In this document: positions 33,420 through 42,500 of the stretch, in pieces
Numbering within the stretch: position 1 is the first letter of the stretch
Layout of the letters: every line of letters begins with the position of its first letter
Origin: JAJKIP01 sp037200685
GTDB lineage: Bacteria > Bacteroidota > Bacteroidia > Chitinophagales > Chitinophagaceae
NCBI GenBank assembly: GCA_037200685.1
Contig: JBBCIG010000016.1
Location: forward strand, 62,001-126,000
DNA: 64,000 nucleotides
Reading direction: 5' to 3'
Notes under the pieces: model-generated
The model's database searches: none
Told to the model about the DNA's origin: nothing
The model's input: the letters and a program-made list of their open reading frames with translations, nothing else
Made by a program: the position numbers and the translations under genes

Positions 33420-34277
33420 TTATTTCCCGGCGGCTTTTCCCGGCTTTTTATTCCTGAATACAAGAGGAGAAAGAGAGGTATGGCGTTTGAAAAAATTAGA
33501 GAAGTAAGCCGTGTCTTCAAACCCGAGAGCAAACGTGATCTCCTTAATGGATTGACTTGTGTATTGAAGCTGTCGTTTGGCTTCGATGATGATCCTTTCC
33601 TGTATTATTTGCAAAGGTGTTTTGTTGTTGTAGATCGCAAAAAGATTGGATAATGTTTTTGGTGATTTATTCAACCTTTGCGCATAATAACTGACCGAAT
33701 GTTCTTTGCGAAAATCCGCTTCCACAAGCAAATTGAATTTTCGTAACAGGTGAAACTTATCATCAGGCAATTGCTTTTTCGGTACATATTCAGCTCTTGC
33801 CAGTTTGGTGATCACGATGATCAGGCGTTTGAGCAATACCAGCAGCATTTCATTTTGGATATTGTCAGCGGTTTTTAATTCCTCGATGAAGATATCCAAG
33901 AGCAACTGTATTTTATTTCTTGTCCTTTCATCGAGAGAGATAAGCATATGGTCCGTACCAAACAGGAAGCCCACGCAACTTACTTCGGCATCGTGATCAA
34001 TGATGCAATAGAATTCCCGGTTGAATTGCCAGGCAACGATGCCTGACGGATTTTCAAAATGAAAAGATTGATTAAAAAGCAAGGTGACTAATGTGTCGGG
34101 CAGGAGATCATGCCTTGTACCATCAACGGTGAGTGTTTGTTTATCCCCCCGGTTCCAGGCGATGGTAAAATATTTATTGAAGCGGTCACGACCATAATAC
34201 AACCGGTCGAAATCGTCTTCATCAATAAAAAGCAACAAATCGCCGCCTGATTTGGGATCTTTTAGGATGAGTTTCAT
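33420..34277 (-). CDS. AraC-family transcriptional regulator
   Basis: 285 residues. The C-terminal double helix-turn-helix is at residues 190-280 (YYAQRLNKSPKTLSNLFAIY and IKEITFALGFEDTAYFSNFFKRHTSLSPLVFRNK). The N-terminal 180 residues form an effector domain beginning LILKDPKSGGDLLLFIDEDD. ATG 34277 preferred to TTG 34313. Upstream of the alpha/beta hydrolase gene, which it may control. Confidence 0.85.
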   Translation of the reverse strand: MKLILKDPKSGGDLLLFIDEDDFDRLYYGRDRFNKYFTIAWNRGDKQTLTVDGTRHDLLPDTLVTLLFNQSFHFENPSGIVAWQFNREFYCIIDHDAEVSCVGFLFGTDHMLISLDERTRNKIQLLLDIFIEELKTADNIQNEMLLVLLKRLIIVITKLARAEYVPKKQLPDDKFHLLRKFNLLVEADFRKEHSVSYYAQRLNKSPKTLSNLFAIYNNKTPLQIIQERIIIEAKRQLQYTSQSIKEITFALGFEDTAYFSNFFKRHTSLSPLVFRNKKPGKAAGK

Positions 34278-34348
34278 GAGGGAGTTAAAGTTAGAGAAAT
34301 ATTGTTTTAGCAAGATGGAAAAAGAATAGACTAGTATTTTACAAATTT

Positions 34349-34425
34349 ATTTGGAATACTAAGGCACCGGGGCACAAAACGACAAAGGTCCTTTGGTATT
34401 TTAAATTCTTTGTGGCTTGGTGGTT
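34349..34425. repeat. 'Aaggcaccggggcacaaa' repeat, copy 2
   Basis: GGAATACTAAGGCACCGGGGCACAAAACGACAAAGG, then TTCTTTGTGGCTTG. Matches 32484-32575. Confidence 0.5.
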
Positions 34426-34511
34426 CAAAGCAATAGATCTATGGATTTCAAACTGTCTTATATACTTTCTTTTCTTTGTCTTGAAACAAAGAAAAGAAAC
34501 AAAAGAAAATT

Positions 34512-34695
34512 CAAGGCAAACACCATCGCTCTCCCGCATGAGGCGGGACAGGCTGCGGGTTTTGCCGGGCCAACGCACACGAACAGTATAATAGATCGAA
34601 ATTTCATTTTGTTATTGAAGTGGAAGGACGGAGAGTTTGCTGTCCCGATCAAGTCCGGGATAAACTGTGATTTGCGAGACAACGGGAGGCGCTGG
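34512..34695 (+). repeat. CAAGGCAAACACC long repeat, copy 1, with an extra palindrome
   Basis: Matches 53283-53443 nearly base for base (CAAGGCAAACACCATCGCTC, CCCGCATGAGGCGGG, GAACAGTATAATAGAT, GGAAGGACG, GACAACGGGAGGCGCTGG). It has about 23 extra bases near 34640, including TCCCGATCAAGTCCGGGA, that the other copy lacks. Confidence 0.88.
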
Positions 34696-34731
34696 CTTTT
34701 TCGATTGCTTTCTTTATAAAGCTGGAGTTTT

Positions 34732-34938
34732 ATGGCAGGCGAAAAAGAGGCGCTGGTGAATTCTTTTATTGCTGAACTACGGGAATTTGGTTTACTGCTC
34801 CCAGCTCTATACTTGTTGATGAGAGTTGTATATACGCCGTTGTATAAAGCAGGTTTGCTGACACAAACTATACCAGCACCATTAAAAGTTGCAGGAATGC
34901 AGGCAGGAATAGTTTCGGCAACCTTGCTTATTTTATAA
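34732..34938 (+). CDS. Short ORF leading into the heptad array, possibly truncated by a frameshift
   Basis: 68 residues: MAGEKEALVNSFIAELREFG, then a hydrophobic stretch and KVAGMQAGIVSATLLIL. The end already resembles the heptads (VAGMQAG) but it stops at TAA 34936-34938, one base out of phase with the array. One extra T in the TTTT run at 34931-34934 would give a single frame of about 233 residues. The first bases (GGCGAAAAAGAGGCGCTG) also occur in non-coding DNA at 29715, so the start may be repeat-derived. Treat as a broken or false gene unless shown otherwise. Confidence 0.35.
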   Translation: MAGEKEALVNSFIAELREFGLLLPALYLLMRVVYTPLYKAGLLTQTIPAPLKVAGMQAGIVSATLLIL

Positions 34939-35375
34939 TCGCTGGCGCCAGTTTTGTACTTGCAGGCGCCTACTCTATAATTGCAGGTACGAACTCTATA
35001 TCCACAGGAACGAGAATTATAATTGCAGGGGCCAACTTTATATTCACAGGTGCTTACTCCATTCCTGCAGGAGCTAACTCTATAACCGCAGGAACGAGGA
35101 TTATAATTGCAGGGGCCAACTTTATAATCGCAGGTGCTTACTCCATTCCTGCAGGAGCTAACTCTATAACCGCAGGAACGAGAACTATAATTGCAGGAAC
35201 CAACTTTATAATCGCAGGTGCTTACTCCATTCCTGCAGGCGCTAACTTTATAACCGCAGGAGCTTACTCCATTCCTGCAGGAGCTAACTCTATAATCGCA
35301 GGAGCGAGATCTATATTCGCAGGAGCTAACTTTATAACCGCAGGTGCTTACTTTATGCTGGCAGGCGGTAGTTCT
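34935..35375 (+). repeat. Tandem array of 21 units of 21 bp, open in one frame
   Basis: Units are of the form ATAACCGCAGGAGCTAACTCT, with no length change across 441 bp. In the frame starting at 34935 every unit reads as a heptad, for example IIAGANF, IPAGANS and ITAGTRI. Glycine is present in 21 of 21 units, using all four third bases (GGA 10, GGT 5, GGC 4, GGG 2). Units also repeat in sets of four (84 bp). The other two forward frames hit TAA in most units. The frame is open from 34848 to TAA at 35430-35432 but has no ATG, GTG or TTG before the array. Confidence 0.92.
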
Positions 35376-35423
35376 GTCAGTGGGCTGACAAGTTTACAAA
35401 GCTTTGACTTACTTTGTATTTAC

Positions 35424-35699
35424 CTATTTTAAATCCGGGGTTTTATCATCAATCGCCGCAAATTTTAGAAGCAACTCTTCGGCTTTGCGTATTCCTTCTT
35501 CTGAAATATAAACCGATTTAGCCCTGTTTGAAAAACCGATCAACCCTTCTTCCTGCAACTGATCGAGAATACCAAAGTCATATCCTTTCCACGACCGGTG
35601 TAAGACTGGCCCGGGTGAAACCTTTTCTTTCCATGCATACATATTTATAAGCGTAAGCACAAGGTCCTTTGCAAGTTTATCCATTTTTTCCTGTTCCAT
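35424..35699 (-). CDS. DUF6429 family protein
   Basis: 91 residues. Matches the small DUF6429 pattern with VLTLINMYAWKE, RSWKGYDFGILDQLQEEGLIGFSNRAKSVYISEEGIRKAEELL, a winged-helix-like layout. Function unknown; relatives often occur near mobile DNA. ATG 35699. Its stop overlaps the end of the open frame of the heptad array by 9 bp. A perfect inverted repeat lies just upstream. Confidence 0.7.
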   Translation of the reverse strand: MEQEKMDKLAKDLVLTLINMYAWKEKVSPGPVLHRSWKGYDFGILDQLQEEGLIGFSNRAKSVYISEEGIRKAEELLLKFAAIDDKTPDLK

Positions 35700-35732
35700 G
35701 TTAAATACGTTGTCTATAAATTTATTAAAATT

Positions 35733-35760
35733 TTATATCACTTTATATGTTGTGATATAA
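35733..35760 (-). promoter_or_regulatory. Inverted repeat upstream of the DUF6429 gene
   Basis: TTATATCAC (35733-35741) and GTGATATAA (35752-35760), perfect 9-bp arms with a 10-bp spacer, 34 bp upstream of the start codon. This is the place and shape expected for an operator. Confidence 0.4.
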
Positions 35761-35922
35761 CAGCCGGCGAAAGAATTATTGCTTATGGCAGCCAGGCAAA
35801 CGCAGTGAGCAAAGACCGAAGAATTTACTAATCGTTTTCTCTTACATTCATGATCGCCTTGATCTTTTTTTGCCAGCGGGTATTTTATAGATGCATTGTG
35901 TGAAGGAGTGCGAAAGGATTTT

Positions 35923-36390
35923 TTACCCTTTATTAAATGCAGCCAACTGAAAGTGCATTCCATCGGGACGGCGCCAAAGCCCGCCCCAATCAAAACCCGC
36001 ATCCGTAAAACATTTTATAAACCCTTTTGAAAGTGCGGGAGTATGCCCCAGCCTGTTGCTTGCGGCATTTACATCTACGGCGAGGCCCCAGGCATGCAGG
36101 CTCCATGCGCTTAGCCCCCTTGTGTTGCGAATGACATAACAACCATCCCATGATCTCATTTCTTTGTGCAAGCGCTTTGCTATTAAATTACGAAGCGCCT
36201 GCTCCAGCGGGGTTTTTATATACTTGTTTAAATAGATCTTAGACGGAAACCCCATTTTGCCAAGTGCCGTAAACTGTACATGCGAAAAGGCCGCTACTAT
36301 ATCTTTCGGCACATTCCATATTGTCATGTATGTGCCTTCTGCTTTTCCGGGTTGGCCAAACTTTGCCGCGGCCTGCGTGGGTGTGATCAT
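35923..36390 (-). CDS. Peptidase M15 family endolysin-like protein
   Basis: 155 residues. The M15 zinc site is His99 and Asp106 in SLHAWGLAVDVN, with His146 in RPDGMHFQ, the D-Ala-D-Ala carboxypeptidase/VanY-like arrangement. It lacks a signal peptide and is short, as in phage or tailocin lysins (CwlK-like). No holin or other phage gene is nearby, so it is probably a cargo or relict gene. ATG 36390. Confidence 0.78.
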   Translation of the reverse strand: MITPTQAAAKFGQPGKAEGTYMTIWNVPKDIVAAFSHVQFTALGKMGFPSKIYLNKYIKTPLEQALRNLIAKRLHKEMRSWDGCYVIRNTRGLSAWSLHAWGLAVDVNAASNRLGHTPALSKGFIKCFTDAGFDWGGLWRRPDGMHFQLAAFNKG

Positions 36391-36796
36391 ATAATAAATG
36401 TTGGGTTATAAATAAGTAACTATGAGGTTATCAAAGCAGGCGATGTTCTTTGCGTGGCCTGTTGCTGATGTAAATGCCATAGGTATTTATTATTAATGGT
36501 TACGAAGGATTAAGTAACCAAGAGAATGCTTAATACCGGGTAGATATTGAGTGAACGGGGATAGAATGTTTTCGAATTTGGGGGAGGAATAGCAGGGGGA
36601 GTGAAGAAGATGATTATTTGCCGGGCTGCATTGCTACTATGATCGCCTGTTGCGTCGCACTCTTCAACGTTCGGTAATTCTACTGAGCATTATGGCAGCA
36701 CTCCGATGAATATCTAGGTACGTTGGTTTTTGAAGTTTGAAATTAAGCGCAGAGAACGCACACTCCCGTGGAAAAAAATATTTAATATATTGCATT
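36391..36796. other. Intergenic region before the ImmA/IrrE gene
   Basis: Divergent region. Module-1 copy 9 occupies 36620-36715. The rest, including 36410-36600, shows no gene or clear signal. Confidence 0.7.
36620..36715 (+). repeat. Module 1, copy 9
   Basis: CCGGGCTGCATTGCTACTATGATCGCC, then TGTTGCGTCGCACTC and GTTCGGTAATTCTACTGAGCATT, with an added tail ATGGCAGCACTCCGATGAATATC shared with copy 6. Confidence 0.85.
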
Positions 36797-37972
36797 ATGG
36801 CGAGTATAAGTTTTAACCTTTCTTCTTCGGTTCTTGAATGGGCAAGAAAATCCATGGGTTATACTATTGAACAAACGGCTAAAAAAATAGGTGTTGCCAA
36901 TGAGCGATATGAAGCATGGGAAAAAGGAGAAAAGCAACCAACATACAGGCAGCTTGAAGAACTGGCGGAAAAGGTTTACAAAAGACCCCTAGCTATTCTA
37001 TTATTGAAAACTCCGCCGCAAGAAGATCCTATTCAAAAAGATTTTCGAAACTTTTCAAATTCTGAAATATCAAATTTATCTCCTGAATTAAGAGTCGCTT
37101 TAAGAAAAGCTAAACGCTATCAATTAATATTAGAAGAAGTAGTTACCAATACTGATTCACCAAAGTTTAAAGAATTTGAAGTTTCATATAAGGATAGTGA
37201 CCCTTTCAAGATTTCTAAAAAATTTCGTGAATTAATAGGGCTAACTCTTGAAGAACAAAAAGCATGGAAACCTGATAGCTCGTTTGCAAACTTTCGCCGT
37301 TATGTAGAGTCTGCAGGGATTTACATTTTTATGATGAAGCTGCCTATAGAAGAAGCAAGAGCATTTTGTATAACTGGCGACTACCCTATAATAGTTATTA
37401 ATAAAAACGATTCTAAGAATGCCAATATATTCAGCATTTTTCATGAAGTATGCCATGTTCTTTTAAACCAGAATGATGTTTTCAAAGATGTGAATAGTGC
37501 TAACCTATCTAAAGAGTATAAAGAGATAGAAGCTTTTTGTAATCTTTTTGCAGCCTCCTTTTTAGTTCCCGAAGATTCCTTCAATAAAAATGTAGAATAC
37601 CTGACATTAGCAAAAGATAAGATTTCTGACTACCAAATTCAGAAACTTGCGAATACTTATAACGTAAGCAATGAAGTAATAGCAAGAAAATTATTAGTAC
37701 GAAACTTAATTACCGAAGAATATTTCTGGGGCAGGAAAAATTTCTGGGACTCTATGGCAAAGTCAGCTAAAGCCAAAGCCAATGAAAAAATGAAAGACAA
37801 TGATGCGGGAATTAATCAAGGGATAAAAATTGTATACGATAAAGGACGCCCTTATGTTGCGTCAGTAGTGAACGCATTTGAACTCGGTAAAATATCTTCT
37901 TCGGATTTATCCAATTATTTGGAAGCAAGATTTAATCATCTTCCAAAAATTATTGAACGCCTTAGTAGTTAA
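36797..37972 (+). CDS. XRE-HTH / ImmA-IrrE zinc metallopeptidase
   Basis: 391 residues. An N-terminal XRE helix-turn-helix (ARKSMGYTIEQTAKKIGVANERYEAWEKGEKQPTYRQLEELAE, residues 16-58) is followed by an ImmA/IrrE peptidase with HEVCH at residues 216-220 and a downstream EAFCNLFAASFLVP glutamate. Such proteins cleave or bind regulators. ATG 36797 is preferred over upstream codons. It overlaps the DUF4411 gene by one base (TAATG), so the two are translationally coupled, as in toxin-antitoxin pairs. Confidence 0.88.
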   Translation: MASISFNLSSSVLEWARKSMGYTIEQTAKKIGVANERYEAWEKGEKQPTYRQLEELAEKVYKRPLAILLLKTPPQEDPIQKDFRNFSNSEISNLSPELRVALRKAKRYQLILEEVVTNTDSPKFKEFEVSYKDSDPFKISKKFRELIGLTLEEQKAWKPDSSFANFRRYVESAGIYIFMMKLPIEEARAFCITGDYPIIVINKNDSKNANIFSIFHEVCHVLLNQNDVFKDVNSANLSKEYKEIEAFCNLFAASFLVPEDSFNKNVEYLTLAKDKISDYQIQKLANTYNVSNEVIARKLLVRNLITEEYFWGRKNFWDSMAKSAKAKANEKMKDNDAGINQGIKIVYDKGRPYVASVVNAFELGKISSSDLSNYLEARFNHLPKIIERLSS

Positions 37973-38457
37973 TGGCCATACTGAAACCACCATACCAATA
38001 TGTGATTGATACCAGCGCATTAATTGATCTTAAAGATCAATACCCGGTAAAAGTATTTCCTGGAGTATGGGAAAGGTTTAATGAAATGTGTGCTGATGAA
38101 AAAATAATTGCACCCCGTGAAGTGTTGAGAGAAATAAAAAAAGGAGATGATGACCTTACTCTTTGGGCATCAGATTACGAGCATATTTTTTTAGAACCCT
38201 GCGAGGAGGAGTTTGAAATTTTACAGAAAGTACTAGCAAGTTATACAAATAAAGCAATAGAAAAGTATAGCACGGGGCTTTGGGCTGATCCTTTAGTTAT
38301 ATCCTGCGCTAAACATTATGGTCTTCCAATTATTCAACAAGAATCAAACGACGCAAAGCAATTCAAAATTCCTTCCGTCGCAAATATCCATGCGGTTTCC
38401 TGTATAAGACTTATTAAGTTTTTTGAAGAGGAATCTTGGTCATTTACTAGTCAATAA
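37972..38457 (+). CDS. DUF4411 family PIN-like protein
   Basis: 161 residues. The start YVIDTSALIDLKDQYP and the later LWADPLVISCAKHYGLPIIQQES show the spaced acidic residues of a PIN-domain nuclease in the DUF4411 family. The likely role is the toxin or effector half of a pair with the upstream ImmA/IrrE gene (known gene pairing, function inferred). ATG 37972 shares its A with the previous stop. Ends 23 bp from the convergent restriction operon. Confidence 0.82.
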   Translation: MAILKPPYQYVIDTSALIDLKDQYPVKVFPGVWERFNEMCADEKIIAPREVLREIKKGDDDLTLWASDYEHIFLEPCEEEFEILQKVLASYTNKAIEKYSTGLWADPLVISCAKHYGLPIIQQESNDAKQFKIPSVANIHAVSCIRLIKFFEEESWSFTSQ

Positions 38458-38480
38458 CTTTTTCTTGATAGGAAGATTTA

Positions 38481-39467
38481 TTACTGAAGTAAATAATTAC
38501 TCTTTAAATCTATAGGTATATTCTTTTCCTTGCAATACTTTTCTACTTCCGAATCATTAGAAAAATATCTATCACAAAATTCATCAAGCTCCTTCTCTGT
38601 TGATTGATAATATCTTTCTTCAGCTGTCATAAGCTTCTCAGTTTGTTCGATAAATTTTTCGAATTCTTTATTTATTTTACAAAGCTTATCGATAGTCTTA
38701 AAATCTAGATCCCGAAATTGTGGCTGATAAAGTATTTTACTCTGGTAAGGATCAGCACTCAATTCAATTATTCCAATACCGAAGGATTGGTTTAAACGTT
38801 CCATTTCATCAACAAGGTTATCACTAAATTCAAATGCCACTAAATATCCATAATTGGCCCAGCTAGAATTAGAAACTGCCTGAAAAAATGCTTTTTTTAA
38901 TTCTGAATCATTATTGATTTCTCTTTTTATTTCATATGAACTTAGTTTCACTGTGTCAACACTATTAATTGCTTTTAAAAAGCCTTGACTTACTTTAGAT
39001 TGTAAATTCAAAAAACGAAGGCCAACCATATCGGGGTGAGTCCAAATTTGATTGCTATCCTTACCATATGTAGACTGTTCGTGAAAAATTGTTTTTGAAT
39101 AAACGCCGGTACTTTTTAAAAAGCTACTTAAAAGTTTATGTAAATCCCGTTCTTCATACGCTTTTATCCTCCCTGCCTTTTTACCTACTTCAATTTCCGA
39201 TGGATCGTACAATAAATCAACCCCAATACTCTCTTCATTTTTTGTCAAGTAATAGGAATAGTTGCCGCCTTGTTGCTTTATTCTTTTTACTCGTGTATCA
39301 CCATTTCTTATAAAATCACCAAGCTGGGCAGAAACAGTTGAGGCTGGTGTTTTAGCGGAACCAAAATCATAATAGTCATGAGAAACTATATGATTATACA
39401 CCTCCATATAATTAGTTATATTAGTAATTTCATCTAAACTTTTAAGAACAGCTTCTTTTATTGTCAT
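38481..39467 (-). CDS. HARE-HTH / COG2958-like protein of the restriction operon
   Basis: 328 residues. An N-terminal HARE-type winged helix (TIKEAVLKSLDEITNITNYMEVYNHIVS...TVSAQLGDFIRNGDTRVKRI, residues 1-75) is followed by a region with KLSSYEIKREINNDSELKKAFFQAVSNSSWANYGYLVAFE. That layout, an acidic then Lys motif (SYEIK) with a helix after it, resembles restriction-endonuclease-like folds of COG2958 (inference). Lies 33 bp behind hsdR, so it is the fourth gene of the operon. Its role in the system is unknown. Confidence 0.72.
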   Translation of the reverse strand: MTIKEAVLKSLDEITNITNYMEVYNHIVSHDYYDFGSAKTPASTVSAQLGDFIRNGDTRVKRIKQQGGNYSYYLTKNEESIGVDLLYDPSEIEVGKKAGRIKAYEERDLHKLLSSFLKSTGVYSKTIFHEQSTYGKDSNQIWTHPDMVGLRFLNLQSKVSQGFLKAINSVDTVKLSSYEIKREINNDSELKKAFFQAVSNSSWANYGYLVAFEFSDNLVDEMERLNQSFGIGIIELSADPYQSKILYQPQFRDLDFKTIDKLCKINKEFEKFIEQTEKLMTAEERYYQSTEKELDEFCDRYFSNDSEVEKYCKEKNIPIDLKSNYLLQ

Positions 39468-39500
39468 ACTTTAATCTTTATAATTAAAAATCAACTAGTA

Positions 39501-42500
39501 TTATTCGATCGAATATTTCTTAAAATTCTCCGCCTGTTCAAATATTTCTTTAAATATTTCATCTTTCGGAACAGGAGGATAATCATTCTCTGCAAGAACA
39601 AGGATTAAAGCTACTTTCAATTCGGCTTTTATATCATCCCGCTGTGCCCAGTCTGTGTACTTTGCTTTATCGTCTACAATCTTCTTAACCTCTTGCGAAA
39701 GCTTTATCAATTTATCTTCAGGGTAACTAAACTTATATTTTTGTGCAATTTCTTTAAGAATGTCGTAAAATGCCTTTTCCTCAAAATCAATTCCCAAATC
39801 AACAAAAGAATTACGTTCGGTTTGTAAATCTTTAAACAGGTTCGCAAATTGTTCGGCTACATCATCCAATACAGTACTTTGAAATATATCAAAGTCATTT
39901 CGTTCATTATATACTTCTACCAGTTTCTTTAACCGTTTTGAAAAATCTGTGCCCTTAATCCGGTTGGTCTTTTTAAATTCCTCAATGGCTTTAGTCAATA
40001 ACTTCTGTAGCAATTTGATTTTCGTGTTTGGCAGTTTTATTTTGTCAATCTTCGCCATATACTCATCGCTGAATATATCAGCATTATTTTTCGGGTTGTT
40101 TCTATCCAGTTTAAATATTTCTTCTACGCCGTCGCTTATCAATGCTTCGTGTATCATCTGCCGCACCCGGTCATTCATCTGCGCTGTATCGGGTGCATCG
40201 CCTTTGGTGAGTTTGTGTATGATAGCTTTAATTGCAAAGTAAAAATGGATATGGTCTCTTTCGGCTTCGGTAATGTCTTCACTGGAGCAACATAAATCGT
40301 AAGCAGAACGCAACTTCTTTACGATAGCCATAAACCGCTTTTCCAAATCATCCGTAAGCTGTACATATTCAGCGGCACGGTTCAGGCAGTCTAACCGTTG
40401 TAAAGGTGTTCCGTTAAAGTAAAGTGTAGTATCAAACTTATGAAACAGCTTGGCCAGCAAATCCAACTGGTCTTTTGCAATTACCACCGCTTTATCTATA
40501 TCTTCGAAATCATCGCCGCTTACTTTGGAATATTTCGCAAGGGCAATATTCATGTTGCTTTTGATGCCGATATAATCCACTACTAAACCCATTTCTTTTC
40601 CTTCATACACCCTGTTTACTCTTGAAATAGTCTGTATCAGTGAATGTTGCTGCAATGGCTTGTCTATATAAATGGTGTCTAAAAAAGGTACATCGAAACC
40701 AGTGAGCCACATATCTACCACAATCGCAATTTTAAAATTGGATTTCGCTTCTTTAAACTGCCTGTCCAGTTCTTTTCTTGTTTCCTTTGTTCCCAGCATA
40801 TCATACAAGGCTTTTTCATCGTCCTTGTGCCGGGTCATTACCATTTTTATTTTTTCAATAGGCTTTAGTTCTTTCTTTTCGTCATCCGTTAATTCTGTTC
40901 CATCCTCACAGGCTTTTATCTCCGCCCATTGGGGACGAAGGGCAATTATTTCTTTATATAAATTGTAAGCAATCGGACGACTGCTTGATACAAACATTAC
41001 TTTTCCTTTTACACTGGCAGCTTCTTCTATTCTTTTTTCATAATGCTCTACAAAATCTTTAGCTACTAATTTCAACCGCTTCGGGTCGCCCAAAATAACT
41101 TCCATTTGGGTAACAGCTTTTTTACTTTCTTCTATCTGGTAATCGTTCGTTCCTTCTTCCGCACATTTTTTATAATAGGCTTCTATCTCTTTTAATTTTT
41201 CTTCGTTCAGGTTTACTTTGGCTGCCCTGCCTTCATACACAATCCTTACCGTTATTTCATCATCTACCGATTCCTTCATCGTGTAGGCATCCACTACCTG
41301 GCCAAATACTTCTAATGTGCCATCCACCGGTGTACCGGTAAAACCAACATAGGTTGCATTGGGTAATGAATCATGCAGGTATTTGGCAAAACCATATTTG
41401 GTTTCTACACCTTCTTTGCTGATTTTTAATTTCTGGTCGAGGTTGATTTGTGAACGGTGTGCTTCATCGGATATACAAATCACATTGACCCGGTTGGTCA
41501 GCAACTCTGTGCTTTCGGTAAACTTATGTATCGTAGTAAGAAATACGCCGCCGCTGTTCCTGTTTTGCAAATGTTCTTTTAACTCTGCCCTTGTTTCCAC
41601 ACTTATTACATTGTCATCGCCAATAAATGCTTTGGCATTGGTGAACTGTGCAGAAAGCTGGTCGTCCAAATCTGTTCTGTCGGTAATCATTACAATGGTA
41701 GGACTGGAAAAATGCGGACTCTTCATCAGCAAACGGGCCAGGTAGAGCATGGTGTAACTTTTGCCGCAACCCGTGGCACCAAAATAAGTACCGCCTTTAC
41801 CGCTGCCATGCGGACGCATATTCTGCTTGATGCTTTCAAATAATTTATTGGCCGCATAGTATTGCGGGTAGCGGCACATTATTTTCACATCGTCTTTTGA
41901 TGTGTCGGGAAAATAGATAAAGTTGCGGATTACATCCAGCAGCCGCTGTTTATTAAACAGGCCCTGCACCATGCTGTACAAGGAGTTGATACCATCCACC
42001 GCTTCATCTTCCGGGTTTATTTTTCGCCAGGCATAAAAGAAATCGTATTGGGAAAATAGGGAACCAGATTTATTATTGACCCCATCGCTGATAACACAAA
42101 ATGCATTGTACTTAAACAGTTCAGGAATATCCCTGCGGTAGCGGACGGTTAACTGTGTATAGGCATCTTTAATGGTACAGTTTTCTTTTACCGCTGTTTT
42201 AAATTCAAATACAACCAGCGGCAGGCCATTAATATAAACAATTCCATCCGGTATTCTTTTTTCGTAGCCTTGTATCTCCAACTGGTTTACGAAACGGTAA
42301 ATATTATTATCAATAGGCACTGCATCTTCTGCTGCCAGTGAAAGTTCATTATATATTATTTCATTTTGCAGGTTAGCAATGGAAGAAAAATCTATTAGCT
42401 GAATAAATAAATCTTTTTTAGTTCGGTCTTCCCGTTTTAATACAAAACCATCGGCTATTAATTTTAAGATGGCTTTATTGCTGTCGTATAAAGCAGAGCT

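Larger units (their letters stand above)
34314..34731. other. Repeat-rich intergenic region before the tandem array
   Basis: Contains the 'aaggcaccggggcacaaa' copy at 34349, an AT-rich 'tttcttttctttgtcttgaaacaaagaaaagaaac' inverted repeat (34465-34500) and the 184-bp repeat that matches 53283-53443. Apparent ORFs here come from repeats. Confidence 0.7.

Noticed and set aside
34417..34719. 100-residue plus-strand ORF before the tandem array
   Set aside because: Most of it is the long repeat shared with 53283-53443, where the frame is not kept.
34935..35375. CRISPR-like array at 34.9 kb
   Set aside because: The repeats join without spacers, units are only 21 bp and vary throughout, and no cas gene is nearby. 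It is a tandem repeat.
35923..38457. Prophage spanning the lysin-like peptidase and the ImmA/IrrE gene
   Set aside because: No integrase, capsid, tail or att duplication is visible; only single genes with a phage flavour.
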